From NCBI RefSeq assembly GCF_003703975.1, contig NZ_QTJY01000013.1, positions 62,001-126,000 of the forward strand: 64,000 nucleotides of DNA, written 5' to 3'. The notes beneath the pieces are model-generated. The model was not told the origin of the DNA, made no database searches, and saw only the letters and a program-made list of their open reading frames with translations. The DNA comes from Larkinella soli (GTDB taxonomy: Bacteria; Bacteroidota; Bacteroidia; Cytophagales; Spirosomataceae). Positions 9,580 through 17,885 of the stretch are shown here, one piece after another (the stretch's first letter is position 1; each line of letters begins with the position of its first letter). The translations under genes and the position numbers were made by a program.

Positions 9580-9615
9580 AACTAAAAGAAGCCAGATCCC
9601 TGGCTTCTTTTAGTT
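9580..9615. terminator. Bidirectional hairpin terminator
   Basis: AACTAAAAGAAGCCAG pairs perfectly with CTGGCTTCTTTTAGTT around a four-base loop. A-rich and T-rich flanks make it usable in both directions, fitting its place between a plus-strand gene and a minus-strand gene remnant. Confidence 0.85.
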
Positions 9616-9638
9616 TAACCATTTTAAGTTTTATTCTT

Positions 9639-10118
9639 TTATCGTCTTCCTAAATAACGATTCTGATTCTTTAGAATTCGCCGGGATGTGCCTTCCACGA
9701 TTGTCCGGGTGAAGCCCCGCTCGTCGAAATCGACCTTGTCGAAGGGCAGTTTCTGCAGGTGGTTGGCCACGGATTGCCCTACGGCGTCGTAGTTGATGGC
9801 CATTCCCCGGCCGACCAGACCGGACTGATACGCCATGCGGTCGCGCCCTAGTTTCTGGTAGGCCATTTCGCCCTGCGCGATGCGGGAAAGCATCCCGGAG
9901 GCCGCAAACGCCCGGTCGTCCGACAGCAGCCGTTCGGTCAGATGGTTGGGCAGGATGATGTCGTCGCGGCCGACGTTGATCAGCGACGGGCCGTCGACCA
10001 GCTCCACGCCCGACCGGCTGAACCACAACTCCCGGCCGGCCTCCCCGGCGATGGCCGGTCCTTCGAAACGGTCGAGATTGTCCAGCCCTTTCCCGTCCTT
10101 GTACTGGGGGATCGGACG
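9639..10118 (-). pseudogene. Orphan 3' end of a tape measure gene
   Basis: The minus strand encodes about 160 residues starting RPIPQYKDGKGLDNLDRFEG and ending SRRILKNQNRYLGRR. This is colinear with the last ~170 residues of the intact tape measure protein (23287-26811), starting at RPIPQFKEGKGLDNLDRYEG. No start codon or 5' part exists here. Homology stops abruptly at 10118, only 15 bases from the stop codon of the LAGLIDADG endonuclease gene. It therefore seems to be the displaced original 3' end of a tape measure gene cut by the arrival of cassette A. It is GC-rich like the 5' part of the intact gene. Confidence 0.85.
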
Positions 10119-10132
10119 ATATAATTTTGACT

Positions 10133-11302
10133 TCAGGAGTTAAAATCACTGACTAAGAGGTTTCTTCTTTTTTTATAGTAATGTTGGTTATAGTGCTTTC
10201 GACAGTAATACAGACTTTTTTTTGTTGGACTATCACACAACATGCAAACCCTAATGGGTTTATGTTGTAACTGAGGTGGCTTTCTGGGTCTTAAAATTCG
10301 GTTCGCGTATGCGTCAAGCCTCGCCTTTTTTCTTTGTAGATAGATTGTCGCGCCGTGATACATGTAATTGTATAACCTCAAAACCTGCTGCCTGCCACCA
10401 ACTAAAATTGTAATAATTTTTAAATAGCCGTCCGGGTGGGAAATTCGCCTTTGAAAATATACATCACATTTAGCCATTAAAAACTCCCTTAGTGGATCAA
10501 TAAAGTCCATATGCCCAATAAATCCAGCAGTACACCTGAATGTGGTTCTGCTCTTATCATTGCTGCGAAGAAGTACAGTTTCAGGATTAGTTATCCACCC
10601 ATCGCCATCAAAGAAGCCTCTAACAAAGTGATGTATAAGGGACGGGTCAATAAAGTCAGGAAAAGAAATATTATAAGTCTTTCGTGCGTTTATCCCCCAC
10701 CTTTCTAAAGCGCCGGACATACGCTGGTTCTTAATCTGGATTTTGCAGTACCTGTGTACATGACCCTTTTTCTTAGGGCGCTCTTCTCCGTAAACAAGCG
10801 GCTTGTCGGGATATACCAACCTGTTGAGCCTTTCCATCAATTCCGCATCTCCTTGTTGTAGCATCAGCACAATCAGGTTTTTCTCTGGCAAGTGATATCC
10901 ATCGGCGTAAAGCATCCCGAGAAAATACGCTTTTTCCTCTGTGTCTATGCGATCAAAAAAGTCCTCATTGATTGCATAGCGCCTGTTTCTAAGGGATCGG
11001 TCTCGAATTGGTACATTGCGCCTCTTTAATGTATTGAATATGGTCATAGGAGAAAGGCCGAATAGCTTAGCGACTTTCCCCAACGGCTTGCCTGAAAGGT
11101 ACTCTTTGGCAATTTCCTCCGCGATACCATCGGTTTTCGATATTGATCTGATGGAAACTTCATTTTTTTTCAGGACATAGGTCACCGCCTTCCGGCTTGC
11201 GCCCATTCGTTCAGCGACTTCCCTCTGATTGAGTCCAGACAGATACAAATCAATTATTTGGGCATCCATCCCTTTTAGTTTCCCTGATTGCTTATTGCTC
11301 AT
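10133..11302 (-). CDS. LAGLIDADG homing endonuclease with N-terminal helix-turn-helix repeats
   Basis: 389 residues. Two helix-turn-helix segments come first (about 12-50 LSGLNQREVAERMGASRKAV, and 64-100 LSGKPLGKVAKLFGLSPMTI). The two signature helices follow: YFLGMLYADGY at 126-136 and HHFVRGFFDGDGWI at 224-237, whose acidic residues would form the DNA-cleavage centre. The C-terminus has a CMLC...YYCRKHYNQH zinc-ribbon-like end. LAGLIDADG enzymes make double-strand breaks that spread their own gene. This one is not in an intron: its ATG overlaps the LytTR stop (ATGA), so it is translated as the last gene of the cassette. Its stop lies 15 bases from a broken tape measure gene, making a site in that gene its likely target. 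Confidence 0.85.
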   Translation of the reverse strand: MSNKQSGKLKGMDAQIIDLYLSGLNQREVAERMGASRKAVTYVLKKNEVSIRSISKTDGIAEEIAKEYLSGKPLGKVAKLFGLSPMTIFNTLKRRNVPIRDRSLRNRRYAINEDFFDRIDTEEKAYFLGMLYADGYHLPEKNLIVLMLQQGDAELMERLNRLVYPDKPLVYGEERPKKKGHVHRYCKIQIKNQRMSGALERWGINARKTYNISFPDFIDPSLIHHFVRGFFDGDGWITNPETVLLRSNDKSRTTFRCTAGFIGHMDFIDPLREFLMAKCDVYFQRRISHPDGYLKIITILVGGRQQVLRLYNYMYHGATIYLQRKKARLDAYANRILRPRKPPQLQHKPIRVCMLCDSPTKKSLYYCRKHYNQHYYKKRRNLLVSDFNS

Positions 11303-11661
11303 CTTTTGATTGACTTTTTGAATGCTACAGATAATCGACGCGATATAGGTATCCTTTCATTGTTACCAAGCTTCGCAAACACCTCTCCTTGACCATTTTG
11401 GCGTATCTCGGATATAAGCGACTCGTTCACTAGATGCGACCGATGTATCCTTATAAAGCCGGGCAGTTCCCTCGACAGTCGCGCGAGGTGAATGGCGATC
11501 AGGTGCTTCCGCCCATTCTTTAAAATAAGCCAGCTATAGCTTCCGGCCGCTTCAAAGCGCACGATCTGGCTGAGGTAGACCCAGTCCGTATTCGCCCCGA
11601 TGCGAAGCGTGAAGACGGCAATTTTAACGGGCTTAGCGGGCCGGTCACGGAGTGTAGTCAT
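11299..11661 (-). CDS. LytTR DNA-binding domain protein, cassette A
   Basis: 120 residues from ATG 11661 (MTTLRDRPAKPVKIAVFTLR), a start shared with the cassette B copy and overlapping the antirepressor gene by 17 bases in both. The rest is essentially one LytTR domain (IVRFEAAGSYSWLILKNGRK, then LPGFIRIHRSHLVNESLI), the DNA-binding module of LytR/AgrA regulators, here without a receiver domain. It differs from copy B mainly in the last 35 residues, after HRSHLVN. A role as transcriptional regulator of cassette or phage genes is inference. Confidence 0.8.
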   Translation of the reverse strand: MTTLRDRPAKPVKIAVFTLRIGANTDWVYLSQIVRFEAAGSYSWLILKNGRKHLIAIHLARLSRELPGFIRIHRSHLVNESLISEIRQNGQGEVFAKLGNNERIPISRRLSVAFKKSIKR

Positions 11662-12379
11662 GGTAGAAGAGTTCAGACATAATGATGCCGTACAGCTTTT
11701 CCAGATGCCCATGCCGCTCGGCGACCTCCAGCAGCGAGACGCCCGGTTGTCGCCGGTAGCCCCGGATGTTGACCCGGTAGAGCTGGTAGAGCCGGTCATA
11801 GAGCCAGTTCCAGGCTTCATGCTGGGGAATATCCCGCTCCCCGCAGTAGTCGTTGATGAGCTTGTTGATTTCCTCCCGGCTGGAGGGTTGGGGCGGGGCG
11901 ACCGGAGCCGGTTGAGAATACCGACCGCCCGTGATCAGGTGCGTGACCAGCGTTTCCAGCTTCGCCAGACGGCCACTTTGCTCGGTGAGTTGCTGGGCGT
12001 GGTTGACCAAGAGGGCTGCTTGCTGGAGCATCAGTTCCGCCGAACCGCCCGCCACCGCTTCGGGGGCGGGAACGGTCTGCTGCAACTGCTTTTCGCATTC
12101 GATGAAGTAGCGCCGGGCCTGTTTGCCCTTCTCGTTACCCTCCACCATCGCCAGTTCCTTGGCCGCTTCCAGCGTCAGGGCGTAGTCCAGTTCGGGCCGA
12201 CCTTTTTCTAAAATTTTAGAAATAACCACAAAGTCCTGCCCCTCAATCAAGTCATACTTCTCAATCCGGTTTTTCATCCAATCGGCAAACTTGGAGCGGA
12301 TTTGAAGGAAGCCGTGCAGGGTCCGGGCGGAAACGACCGCCCGGCCTTCTTTCTGTTCAATGGGAATCAAGGCGTTCAT
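11645..12379 (-). CDS. AntA/AntB-type phage antirepressor, cassette A
   Basis: 244 residues. The N-terminal 90 residues (VVSARTLHGFLQIRSKFADWMKNRIEKYDLIEGQDF, then YALTLEAAKELAMVEGNEKGKQARRYFIECE) match the AntA/AntB antirepressor fold. A coiled-coil-like linker and a C-terminal domain (INKLINDYCGERDIPQHEAWNWLYDRLYQ) follow. AntA proteins bind and neutralise phage repressors. The C-terminal ~150 residues are nearly identical to copy B, but the N-terminal DNA/ligand-facing part (residues 8-75) differs clearly, which suggests the two copies have different partners. The ATG overlaps the recombinase stop. Confidence 0.85.
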   Translation of the reverse strand: MNALIPIEQKEGRAVVSARTLHGFLQIRSKFADWMKNRIEKYDLIEGQDFVVISKILEKGRPELDYALTLEAAKELAMVEGNEKGKQARRYFIECEKQLQQTVPAPEAVAGGSAELMLQQAALLVNHAQQLTEQSGRLAKLETLVTHLITGGRYSQPAPVAPPQPSSREEINKLINDYCGERDIPQHEAWNWLYDRLYQLYRVNIRGYRRQPGVSLLEVAERHGHLEKLYGIIMSELFYHDYTP

Positions 12380-13821
12380 TGGAGAGATAGTGTTTGCGGG
12401 TGGTAAGGGTTGGTCTGGGCCATCTGGCTAAGCAGTAGCTGCTCTCCGGCATCGACGTACTTCGTCAGCATTTCGGACGAGGTATGCCCCGCGTTCGCTT
12501 GCAGGACCAGCGTAGGCGTTTTCAGCATCGCCCGGTGCGTCAGACCCGTATCGCGGCCCATGCCGAAGGTCAGCCGGATCGGCTTTCCTTTGCTGTCCCG
12601 AAGGCCCGCCAACAGGCTGATCTGCGTCAGCCGGGCATGGTACAGACTGTAACCGGCGTACTTTAGCCCCTTCACCCCGCCCCACTTCGCCAGAAGCCTC
12701 TCGGCGCGGGGCGTCACATCGACGTACATGTGAATGTCGGCCCGGCGCTGTTTGACGCGTGGGTGAATGAAGTACCTGCGGCCGCTGACCGGATCGGTCT
12801 TAAAGTGCATCGTGGGCAGTTCCATGAAATCGGCATGATGCAGGCAGAGTTCCGCCGCCACCAGCCAGCTTTCGAGGTAGTGTTGCAGGTCGTGGGGTAA
12901 GTCCAAGCGTTCAAGGAAGTCCATTTGCTCGAAGGTCAGCGGTTTGGGGCTGGCTTTCGACTTACCCCCGTTGCGAACCGCATGCAGGGGGTTGTATTTC
13001 AGATAGCCTTTCAGCACCGCATAATCCAGCAGTTGACGAAGGAAGGTCACCGTGTAGGCGATGGTGGAGTGTTTGACCGGCCGGCCGTAGCGGGACACCT
13101 GTCGCTGCAAAAATTCTTTCAGGTTGACTGCATCAGCGGCCGTTACCTCCAGCAGGGATCGGTCGACAAGGTTGGCCTCCCTGAGGAAGGTTTCGATCAG
13201 CTTCCAGCGGTAGCCATACGACTGGTAAGTGGCGGTGCTGATTTGCTCTCCGTCCCGCGTAAACCGGTTGTCGTTGATGAGTCTGCCCCGCACGGCGATA
13301 AACTCCCCGTAGAGGCTTTCCAGCGTGACGACCTTCCGGCGAATGCCTCTGAGCAGATCGGTGGCTTCCTTGCGAAAGGTATGCTGCACTTCCGCGTCCG
13401 GGTGAAAGGCTTCGGTCTGAGGGTCGAAACCCGTGCGCTGGTGGCGTTTCTGCATCCACACGGCCAATAGGTAGAGGTTCCGTGGGGTCGGCCCAATCTT
13501 CTCCTGCATCAAGAGCAGGTGAGCCAGTTCCAGCCTCCGGCGAAAGCCTTCGATCTTGGTGTTGAGGTCAATGGAGTCGGGCCGGTTGGGAAAGCGGTAG
13601 CGGTTCTCCCAGACGGGCCGGGTGGTTTCGATCTTTGTTGACCGGGGGGCGGAAGCTTCTTCGCCCAAGAAAATCAGCACCTGAACCCTTCCCGCCGGGC
13701 TGGTTTGCAGGGTACGGCGGTTCTTTCGAAACTCGAAGCGGCAGCGCAGGGGCTTCTGGGAGAGCGTGGTGTAGAGGGCGGGCCCGAAGAAGGGGCCCGC
13801 CTGAGCGTTATATGCATTCAT
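12376..13821 (-). CDS. Degenerate tyrosine recombinase-like protein, cassette A
   Basis: 481 residues. The region about 150-300 looks like an arm-type/SAM-like core-binding domain (ATYQSYGYRWKLIETFL, HSTIAYTVTFLRQLLDYAVLKGYLKYNPLHAV). The C-terminal half looks like a tyrosine recombinase catalytic domain ending in AGHTSSEMLTKYVDAGEQLL, with the GH (445-446) and candidate nucleophile Y455. The first catalytic arginine (usually TGLR) reads CLHHADF, and the H-x-x-R box is shortened to LTHRAML, so classical activity is doubtful. Almost identical to the cassette B copy over its whole length, including the unusual N-terminus rich in Gly/Pro. Could be a diverged but active recombinase or a DNA-binding derivative. 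Confidence 0.75.
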   Translation of the reverse strand: MNAYNAQAGPFFGPALYTTLSQKPLRCRFEFRKNRRTLQTSPAGRVQVLIFLGEEASAPRSTKIETTRPVWENRYRFPNRPDSIDLNTKIEGFRRRLELAHLLLMQEKIGPTPRNLYLLAVWMQKRHQRTGFDPQTEAFHPDAEVQHTFRKEATDLLRGIRRKVVTLESLYGEFIAVRGRLINDNRFTRDGEQISTATYQSYGYRWKLIETFLREANLVDRSLLEVTAADAVNLKEFLQRQVSRYGRPVKHSTIAYTVTFLRQLLDYAVLKGYLKYNPLHAVRNGGKSKASPKPLTFEQMDFLERLDLPHDLQHYLESWLVAAELCLHHADFMELPTMHFKTDPVSGRRYFIHPRVKQRRADIHMYVDVTPRAERLLAKWGGVKGLKYAGYSLYHARLTQISLLAGLRDSKGKPIRLTFGMGRDTGLTHRAMLKTPTLVLQANAGHTSSEMLTKYVDAGEQLLLSQMAQTNPYHPQTLSLQ

Positions 13822-13830
13822 GGGAAAGAA

Positions 13831-14139
13831 TCAGTTTTGGGAGAAGCGGTAGGGAAAGGTGTCGGCCGTAGCGGGCTTAGGCTGGGGCAGCTGGTTTTTC
13901 AGCAGGGCCAGCAAGCGGTCAATAAGCCGCTTTTGGGAATCAATCACCTGATCGCGGTGGTCGATATGGCGATTCAGCAGCTTTTCGCGCCGGGCCAACT
14001 CCTGAAAGTAGAGATCAGCGGGGTAGAAAACGCCGGTTTCGCCGGGGAAGATGCGGGGCCGCAGGTCCGGGGAGGTGGGGCCAGGTTGGGGCGCACTTGC
14101 GCCAAAGGAGGCATTGTCGTAGTTTTGCTCCGTACTCAT
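13831..14139 (-). CDS. Conserved cassette protein of 102 residues, cassette A
   Basis: Not recognised. It starts MSTEQNYDNASFGASAPQPG, has a Pro-rich segment, then a helical segment (ADLYFQELARREKLLNRHIDHRDQVIDSQKRLIDRL) of coiled-coil character. Nearly identical to 39916-40224 in cassette B. It is the first gene after the cassette promoter and is separated by only 9 bases from the recombinase gene, so the two are probably co-expressed. The small size and helical end suit a partner of the recombinase. Confidence 0.7.
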   Translation of the reverse strand: MSTEQNYDNASFGASAPQPGPTSPDLRPRIFPGETGVFYPADLYFQELARREKLLNRHIDHRDQVIDSQKRLIDRLLALLKNQLPQPKPATADTFPYRFSQN

Positions 14140-14297
14140 GACATGAACGTGTTTTGGGTGTCACAAGCCCCTTCGCTGACGTCGCCAAACTGATAGCGTT
14201 GGGGTTTTTTGTTAGGGGTTGGCTTCCTTCATACGGTCCAGCGGGCAACCGGGTTGGTGCTATTCCGCCTTTTCTGATTTGAGCCGTTTCCGTATTA
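14140..14297 (-). promoter_or_regulatory. Conserved cassette 5' leader, copy A
   Basis: About 150 bases between promoter and the 102-residue gene are strongly conserved with cassette B although no long ORF is present. It contains a tiny ORF (MKEANP in A, MKKAQTP in B) and a stem formed by CCCCAACGCT and AGCGAAGGGG with a two-base internal loop, followed by TGTGACACCCAAAACACG before the start codon. Conservation of both the mini-ORF and stem suggests leader-based control such as attenuation, which is inference. Confidence 0.5.
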
Positions 14298-14329
14298 CAA
14301 AGGTAAGCAATCCTTGCATATATGCAAGG
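14298..14329 (-). promoter_or_regulatory. Cassette A promoter overlapped by a palindromic operator
   Basis: On the minus strand TTG at 14325-14327 and TACCTTTG at 14298-14305 are 19 bases apart, an exact match to the Bacteroidota consensus. A perfect 18-bp palindrome (CCTTGCATATATGCAAGG, 14312-14329) covers the TTG box and most of the spacer. It lies between the XRE gene and the operon, so the XRE protein is the obvious candidate to bind it. Confidence 0.75.
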
Positions 14330-14345
14330 GAAATAAGCAAAAAAA

Positions 14346-14570
14346 TTACTGCGTTTTGATATTTATCTCTAACTCAGCATTCAATGCTTTGGCAATTGTT
14401 TTCAAGGTGGCAACTGTAAAATTATTCTTTCCAACCTCGTACCCAGCAACGGTGGACTCAGAGACACCGAGTTTTTGAGCAAAGGTAGCTTGAGTATACC
14501 CCTGCTTCTTCCTTAAATCCTGAATCAGCTTACCCAATTCTTTTGATGTGATTGGCATTACAGAGATCAT
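14346..14570 (-). CDS. XRE-family repressor, cassette A
   Basis: 74 residues, a single helix-turn-helix of the XRE/Cro type (LGKLIQDLRKKQGYTQATFAQKLGVSESTVAGYEVGKNNFTVATLKTIAKAL). It starts MISVMPITSK or, less likely, at the second Met. Small HTH repressors like this sit before the operon they control. It lies directly upstream of the palindrome at 14312-14329 in the same direction. The copy at 39481 is clearly diverged in the recognition helix (SESTVAGYEV against NKSTIALYEK), matching the different palindrome there. Confidence 0.85.
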   Translation of the reverse strand: MISVMPITSKELGKLIQDLRKKQGYTQATFAQKLGVSESTVAGYEVGKNNFTVATLKTIAKALNAELEINIKTQ

Positions 14571-14886
14571 TTTGAGCTAAAGTGGAAGAAAGAAATTCAT
14601 CAAAACAAAGATCAAGCATTTAATTATTAAAGTTGGAATTTGCCTTAACAAAAGGCAATAAAAAAATTAATGAAGCACAGATAAAAAATATCAATGAAAG
14701 ATTAACTTTGAAACCTAAAAAAATGCAAAAAATAATTATACAAAAACTTCAAAAAGTGAAATGAAAAAAGAACCAAACTTGTACAATCAAACAGGAAAAT
14801 GCTCTTAAATACCTAACACCAAAATTATCAATTAATTAAAATTGATAAAATGTTTTATTATTTGTTAAAAATAAAGAAAGAGATTT
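14571..14886. other. AT-rich intergenic region
   Basis: 316 bases between divergent XRE (minus) and the GHKL gene (plus). It must hold both promoters. CTTTAGCTCAAAATG before the XRE start is shared with cassette B. I see no other repeat or RNA gene. Confidence 0.4.
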
Positions 14887-17223
14887 ATGGACAAAAGTGA
14901 AAAAGAAACAATAGATGAATTGTTAAAAAAATTAAAATCAGAAGACCTGGATTATAGAGAAATAATTCGTCTATCGAATCAATTATCCAAATATGACACA
15001 AAATACCAAAGATTTGTTATAGATGCAAAGACACTAATCCATTTAGGGAGAGATAGCATAAAGGACCACACAACAGCATTACTTGAACTAGTAAAGAATA
15101 GTTACGACGCAGACGCAAAAAATGTAATTGTTGAAATATATTCAAAAGGTGAAGAGAAGTATATAAGAGTAGCAGACAATGGTTTTGGAATGAAAAAAGA
15201 GGAGCTGTTAAATAATTGGTTAAGAATCGGATTTTCTAATAAAAGACAGTCAAAGTTAAGTAATTTAGGCAGGAGGAGGACAGGCGAAAAAGGCATTGGA
15301 AGAATTTCAACTGATAGATTAGGTTCAAAATTAGTATTAAAAACAAAAAGTAGTGATGATAAAATAGTTGGCTTAAAAGTAGATTGGGATGATTTTGATA
15401 CAGAAGGGAAAGACGTATTTGATATAAATGTAGAAATATTCGAGCCTATTGAAATTGATATCCCTAAAAATGAAATTAACAATTCATTAACTGGAACAGA
15501 AATAATAATAACAAACTTAAGACAAAATTGGACTGAAAAAAATGTAGAAAATTTATACAATGAACTTTCCTCATTAACCCCGCCATTTGAAGATATAAAA
15601 GATTTTTCAATAGAATTAAAAAATGATATATTATCATCATTATCAAAAAAAGTAAGTACTGAATTTCTTAAGGCTGCAGAAATAGAATTAACACTTATAT
15701 ATGATGGAAAAGGAAAAGGCCTACTTTACACTATCAAAGATAAGCATCAAAAAGAAGAAATAGTTAAGGAAATATCTTGGCAAAATTTAATACAAAAAAC
15801 ATTTTCAAGTAACGAGCAAAACCAAATAAGTGAAGATCTGAGCTGTGGACCGGTAACAATAAAACTATTATTCTTTTTAAGGTCTGCTACAGCCGTAGCA
15901 GATTTAGATTTTAAATTGGCAGACCTAAGAGAATTTTTAAATGTAAATGCTGGCCTTAAAATATATAGAGATAATGTTGCCGTAAAGCCTTATGGATTTC
16001 CAAGTTCACAAAATGGATTTGATTGGCTTAGCTTAGCAGAAAGAAAAGCAAAAGATCCTGGTGGTATTGGGCGAGAAGACGGAGGTTTGGTTTTACCATA
16101 CCAAATTGTTGGCGCAATATATATAACAAGGGATAACAACATTGCACTTACTGATAGTGCAGCTAGAGAAGGACTAGTAGAGTCAGAAGCCTTCAATGAT
16201 TTAAAAAATTTGGTAATGGGTTCTATAGTGTTATTAGAAACTCACAGAGCCGATTTATATCAAATGCTAGATAAGGAGAAAGAGACAAAAACACTAACTT
16301 CATCAAAAGAAAAAGAGTACATTAGAGATAAATTTTTAGTTGTAAAAGCAGGGTTAAATACGCTAAAAGAGGCAATTCAAGAGCAAGGTGACACAAAAAT
16401 TAAAGATGAAAGCTTACAAATAGTAGAAAGTGCATCAGAGACGGTTTCTAAAGTTGAAATAATAGTTGAGAAAACTATAACTGAATTACTAGCATGGAAC
16501 AGGGTTTTAAGTGGTTTGGCAACTTTAGGAATATCATCTGCAGTATTTGGTCATGAAACGGAAAATTCAATTTCACAAGTTTTAAACTCTACCCATACAG
16601 CAAAGTTAATTTTAAATCAAATAACGCCTAATATTGAAGATGCAGTACAAGAAATAGATAAAGCCTTAGCGCATTCAACAAAAGTATCTGCTTGGGGTGC
16701 ATATGCACTAACAAGAGTGCAAAAAGAAAAGCGAAGTAAAAAAGCATCAAATATTACGAGAATAATTGAAGCAGTAGTAAAAGAATTAAAGCCTGCATTT
16801 ATGGCGGCTTCAATAGAAATAAAAGTAATAGGCGAAATGATTGTTAGTAAAACCTATGTAATGGATATTGAATCAATACTAATAAATTTACTAACAAATT
16901 CGTACACAGCAGCGACACAAAAACCAGGTGATAGAAAAGTTAAAGTTGAAGTAGCAAGAGAAGACAAGAATGGACAAATCGGGTATTATTTTGCGGTATC
17001 AGACTCTGGCCCAGGAGTAGCAAAAGAGTTTAGAAAGAGGATTTTCGATCCACTTTTTTCAACAAAGAATAGTAGTACAAATGCAAGTAAAAGTGTAGGT
17101 ACTGGTTTAGGGCTTACAATTGTTTCCTCCATAGTAGCTGAGTTAAAAGGAACAATTGAGGTTGATATAGATCCAATACTTAAAGGCGCAAGATTTAAAG
17201 TTTGGTTACCAAAGGAGAAATAG
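14887..17223 (+). CDS. Double GHKL ATPase / histidine kinase, first gene of a putative defence operon
   Basis: 778 residues with two GHKL ATP-binding modules. N-terminal module of the HSP90/MutL/MORC kind: ELVKNSYDADA (67-77), DNGFGM (97-102), GEKGIGR (133-139). C-terminal module of the histidine-kinase kind: candidate H-box SAVFGHETENSISQVLNS with H556, N-box LINLLTNSYTAA (about 660), DSGPGV (706), GTGLGLTI (738). No signal peptide or membrane span, so it is cytoplasmic. The stop is 2 bases before the receiver gene, which suggests H556 phosphorylates that protein. MutL/MORC-like ATPases have been linked to restriction-type systems by comparative genomics. The combination of both GHKL types in one chain, with a receiver, HNH and methylase downstream, is what makes it notable. 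Very A-rich codon use marks it as acquired. Confidence 0.85.
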   Translation: MDKSEKETIDELLKKLKSEDLDYREIIRLSNQLSKYDTKYQRFVIDAKTLIHLGRDSIKDHTTALLELVKNSYDADAKNVIVEIYSKGEEKYIRVADNGFGMKKEELLNNWLRIGFSNKRQSKLSNLGRRRTGEKGIGRISTDRLGSKLVLKTKSSDDKIVGLKVDWDDFDTEGKDVFDINVEIFEPIEIDIPKNEINNSLTGTEIIITNLRQNWTEKNVENLYNELSSLTPPFEDIKDFSIELKNDILSSLSKKVSTEFLKAAEIELTLIYDGKGKGLLYTIKDKHQKEEIVKEISWQNLIQKTFSSNEQNQISEDLSCGPVTIKLLFFLRSATAVADLDFKLADLREFLNVNAGLKIYRDNVAVKPYGFPSSQNGFDWLSLAERKAKDPGGIGREDGGLVLPYQIVGAIYITRDNNIALTDSAAREGLVESEAFNDLKNLVMGSIVLLETHRADLYQMLDKEKETKTLTSSKEKEYIRDKFLVVKAGLNTLKEAIQEQGDTKIKDESLQIVESASETVSKVEIIVEKTITELLAWNRVLSGLATLGISSAVFGHETENSISQVLNSTHTAKLILNQITPNIEDAVQEIDKALAHSTKVSAWGAYALTRVQKEKRSKKASNITRIIEAVVKELKPAFMAASIEIKVIGEMIVSKTYVMDIESILINLLTNSYTAATQKPGDRKVKVEVAREDKNGQIGYYFAVSDSGPGVAKEFRKRIFDPLFSTKNSSTNASKSVGTGLGLTIVSSIVAELKGTIEVDIDPILKGARFKVWLPKEK

Positions 17224-17225
17224 CC

Positions 17226-17885
17226 ATGGCAGGAAAAATTGCAATAATTGACGATAACAAAGACCAAAGAGAAACCTTACAGAAGGCATTAAAAATTTTG
17301 CTTTCGGCAAATGGAAGTGATCTTGATGTTATAACAGTCTTTCCATTTGAAAACCTTGAATTATATTCAAAATGGATTTTAGATGAAGAAATATGTGTTT
17401 TAATATTTGATGAAAAAATGCATGATGGGAGGGAAGATGGACAAGGCCCTGTACATTATAAAGGCAGCGACTTAGTTGATACAATCAGACAGGTTTTTAA
17501 AGATATTCCTATATTTACAGTCACTGCTTATGCAAATGATGAAGAATTGCGTGCCAAATTTGGGCATTTTGAACAAATTATAAATCGAAAAGATTTTATT
17601 TGGTTTGGAGATAGGTATGTAAATATAATAATAAGGGCCAGTCAAAGATATCTAGATCAAAATCAAAAAGAAATGGCAGAATATAATTCTTTGACTAAAC
17701 TCGCTGCCCTTGGAGATATAGATCAAAAGGACTCTGAAAGACTTGAGGCGCTTCAAATAAAGTTAAGCCTTCCTGTTATAAATACACTAAAAGATAGAGG
17801 AGAATGGATTAGGAAATATGAAAGCCAAATAGATGCACTTAATCAATTATTACAGACAGTTCAAGCGAAAGTCAAAAAGTTATGA
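17226..17885 (+). CDS. Receiver-domain protein, partner of the GHKL kinase
   Basis: 219 residues from ATG 17226, preceded by AAGGAG; a longer in-frame start inside the kinase gene is less likely. The N-terminal 125 residues form a receiver domain: IAIIDDN acidic pair (D9, D10), LIFDEKMHDG with phospho-acceptor D62, IFTVTAY with the conserved Thr, and INRKDF with the conserved Lys. The remainder (about 130-219) is helical with coiled-coil character (YESQIDALNQLLQTVQAKVKKL) and has no DNA-binding domain, so the output is probably protein-protein contact with an operon partner. The stop overlaps the HNH start (ATGA). Confidence 0.85.
   Translation: MAGKIAIIDDNKDQRETLQKALKILLSANGSDLDVITVFPFENLELYSKWILDEEICVLIFDEKMHDGREDGQGPVHYKGSDLVDTIRQVFKDIPIFTVTAYANDEELRAKFGHFEQIINRKDFIWFGDRYVNIIIRASQRYLDQNQKEMAEYNSLTKLAALGDIDQKDSERLEALQIKLSLPVINTLKDRGEWIRKYESQIDALNQLLQTVQAKVKKL

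Larger units (their letters stand above)
10119..14580 (-). mobile_element. Cassette A: duplicated XRE-recombinase-AntA-LytTR module with LAGLIDADG endonuclease
   Basis: Six minus-strand genes from XRE (14570) to the endonuclease (10133). The first five are duplicated, same order and spacing, in inverted orientation at 39481-42744. Similarity between copies starts about 10 bases upstream of the XRE ATG (ACTTTAGC.CAAAATG) and ends within the LytTR gene. The right end abuts a severed tape measure gene. The borders are inferred from where similarity or phage genes stop; no terminal inverted repeat or target duplication was found. Confidence 0.65.

Noticed and set aside
10133-11302. Homing endonuclease inside an intron or intein
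   Set aside because: The gene is free-standing and overlaps the LytTR stop; no intron or intein borders are seen, and the tape measure 5' part is absent on the other side.
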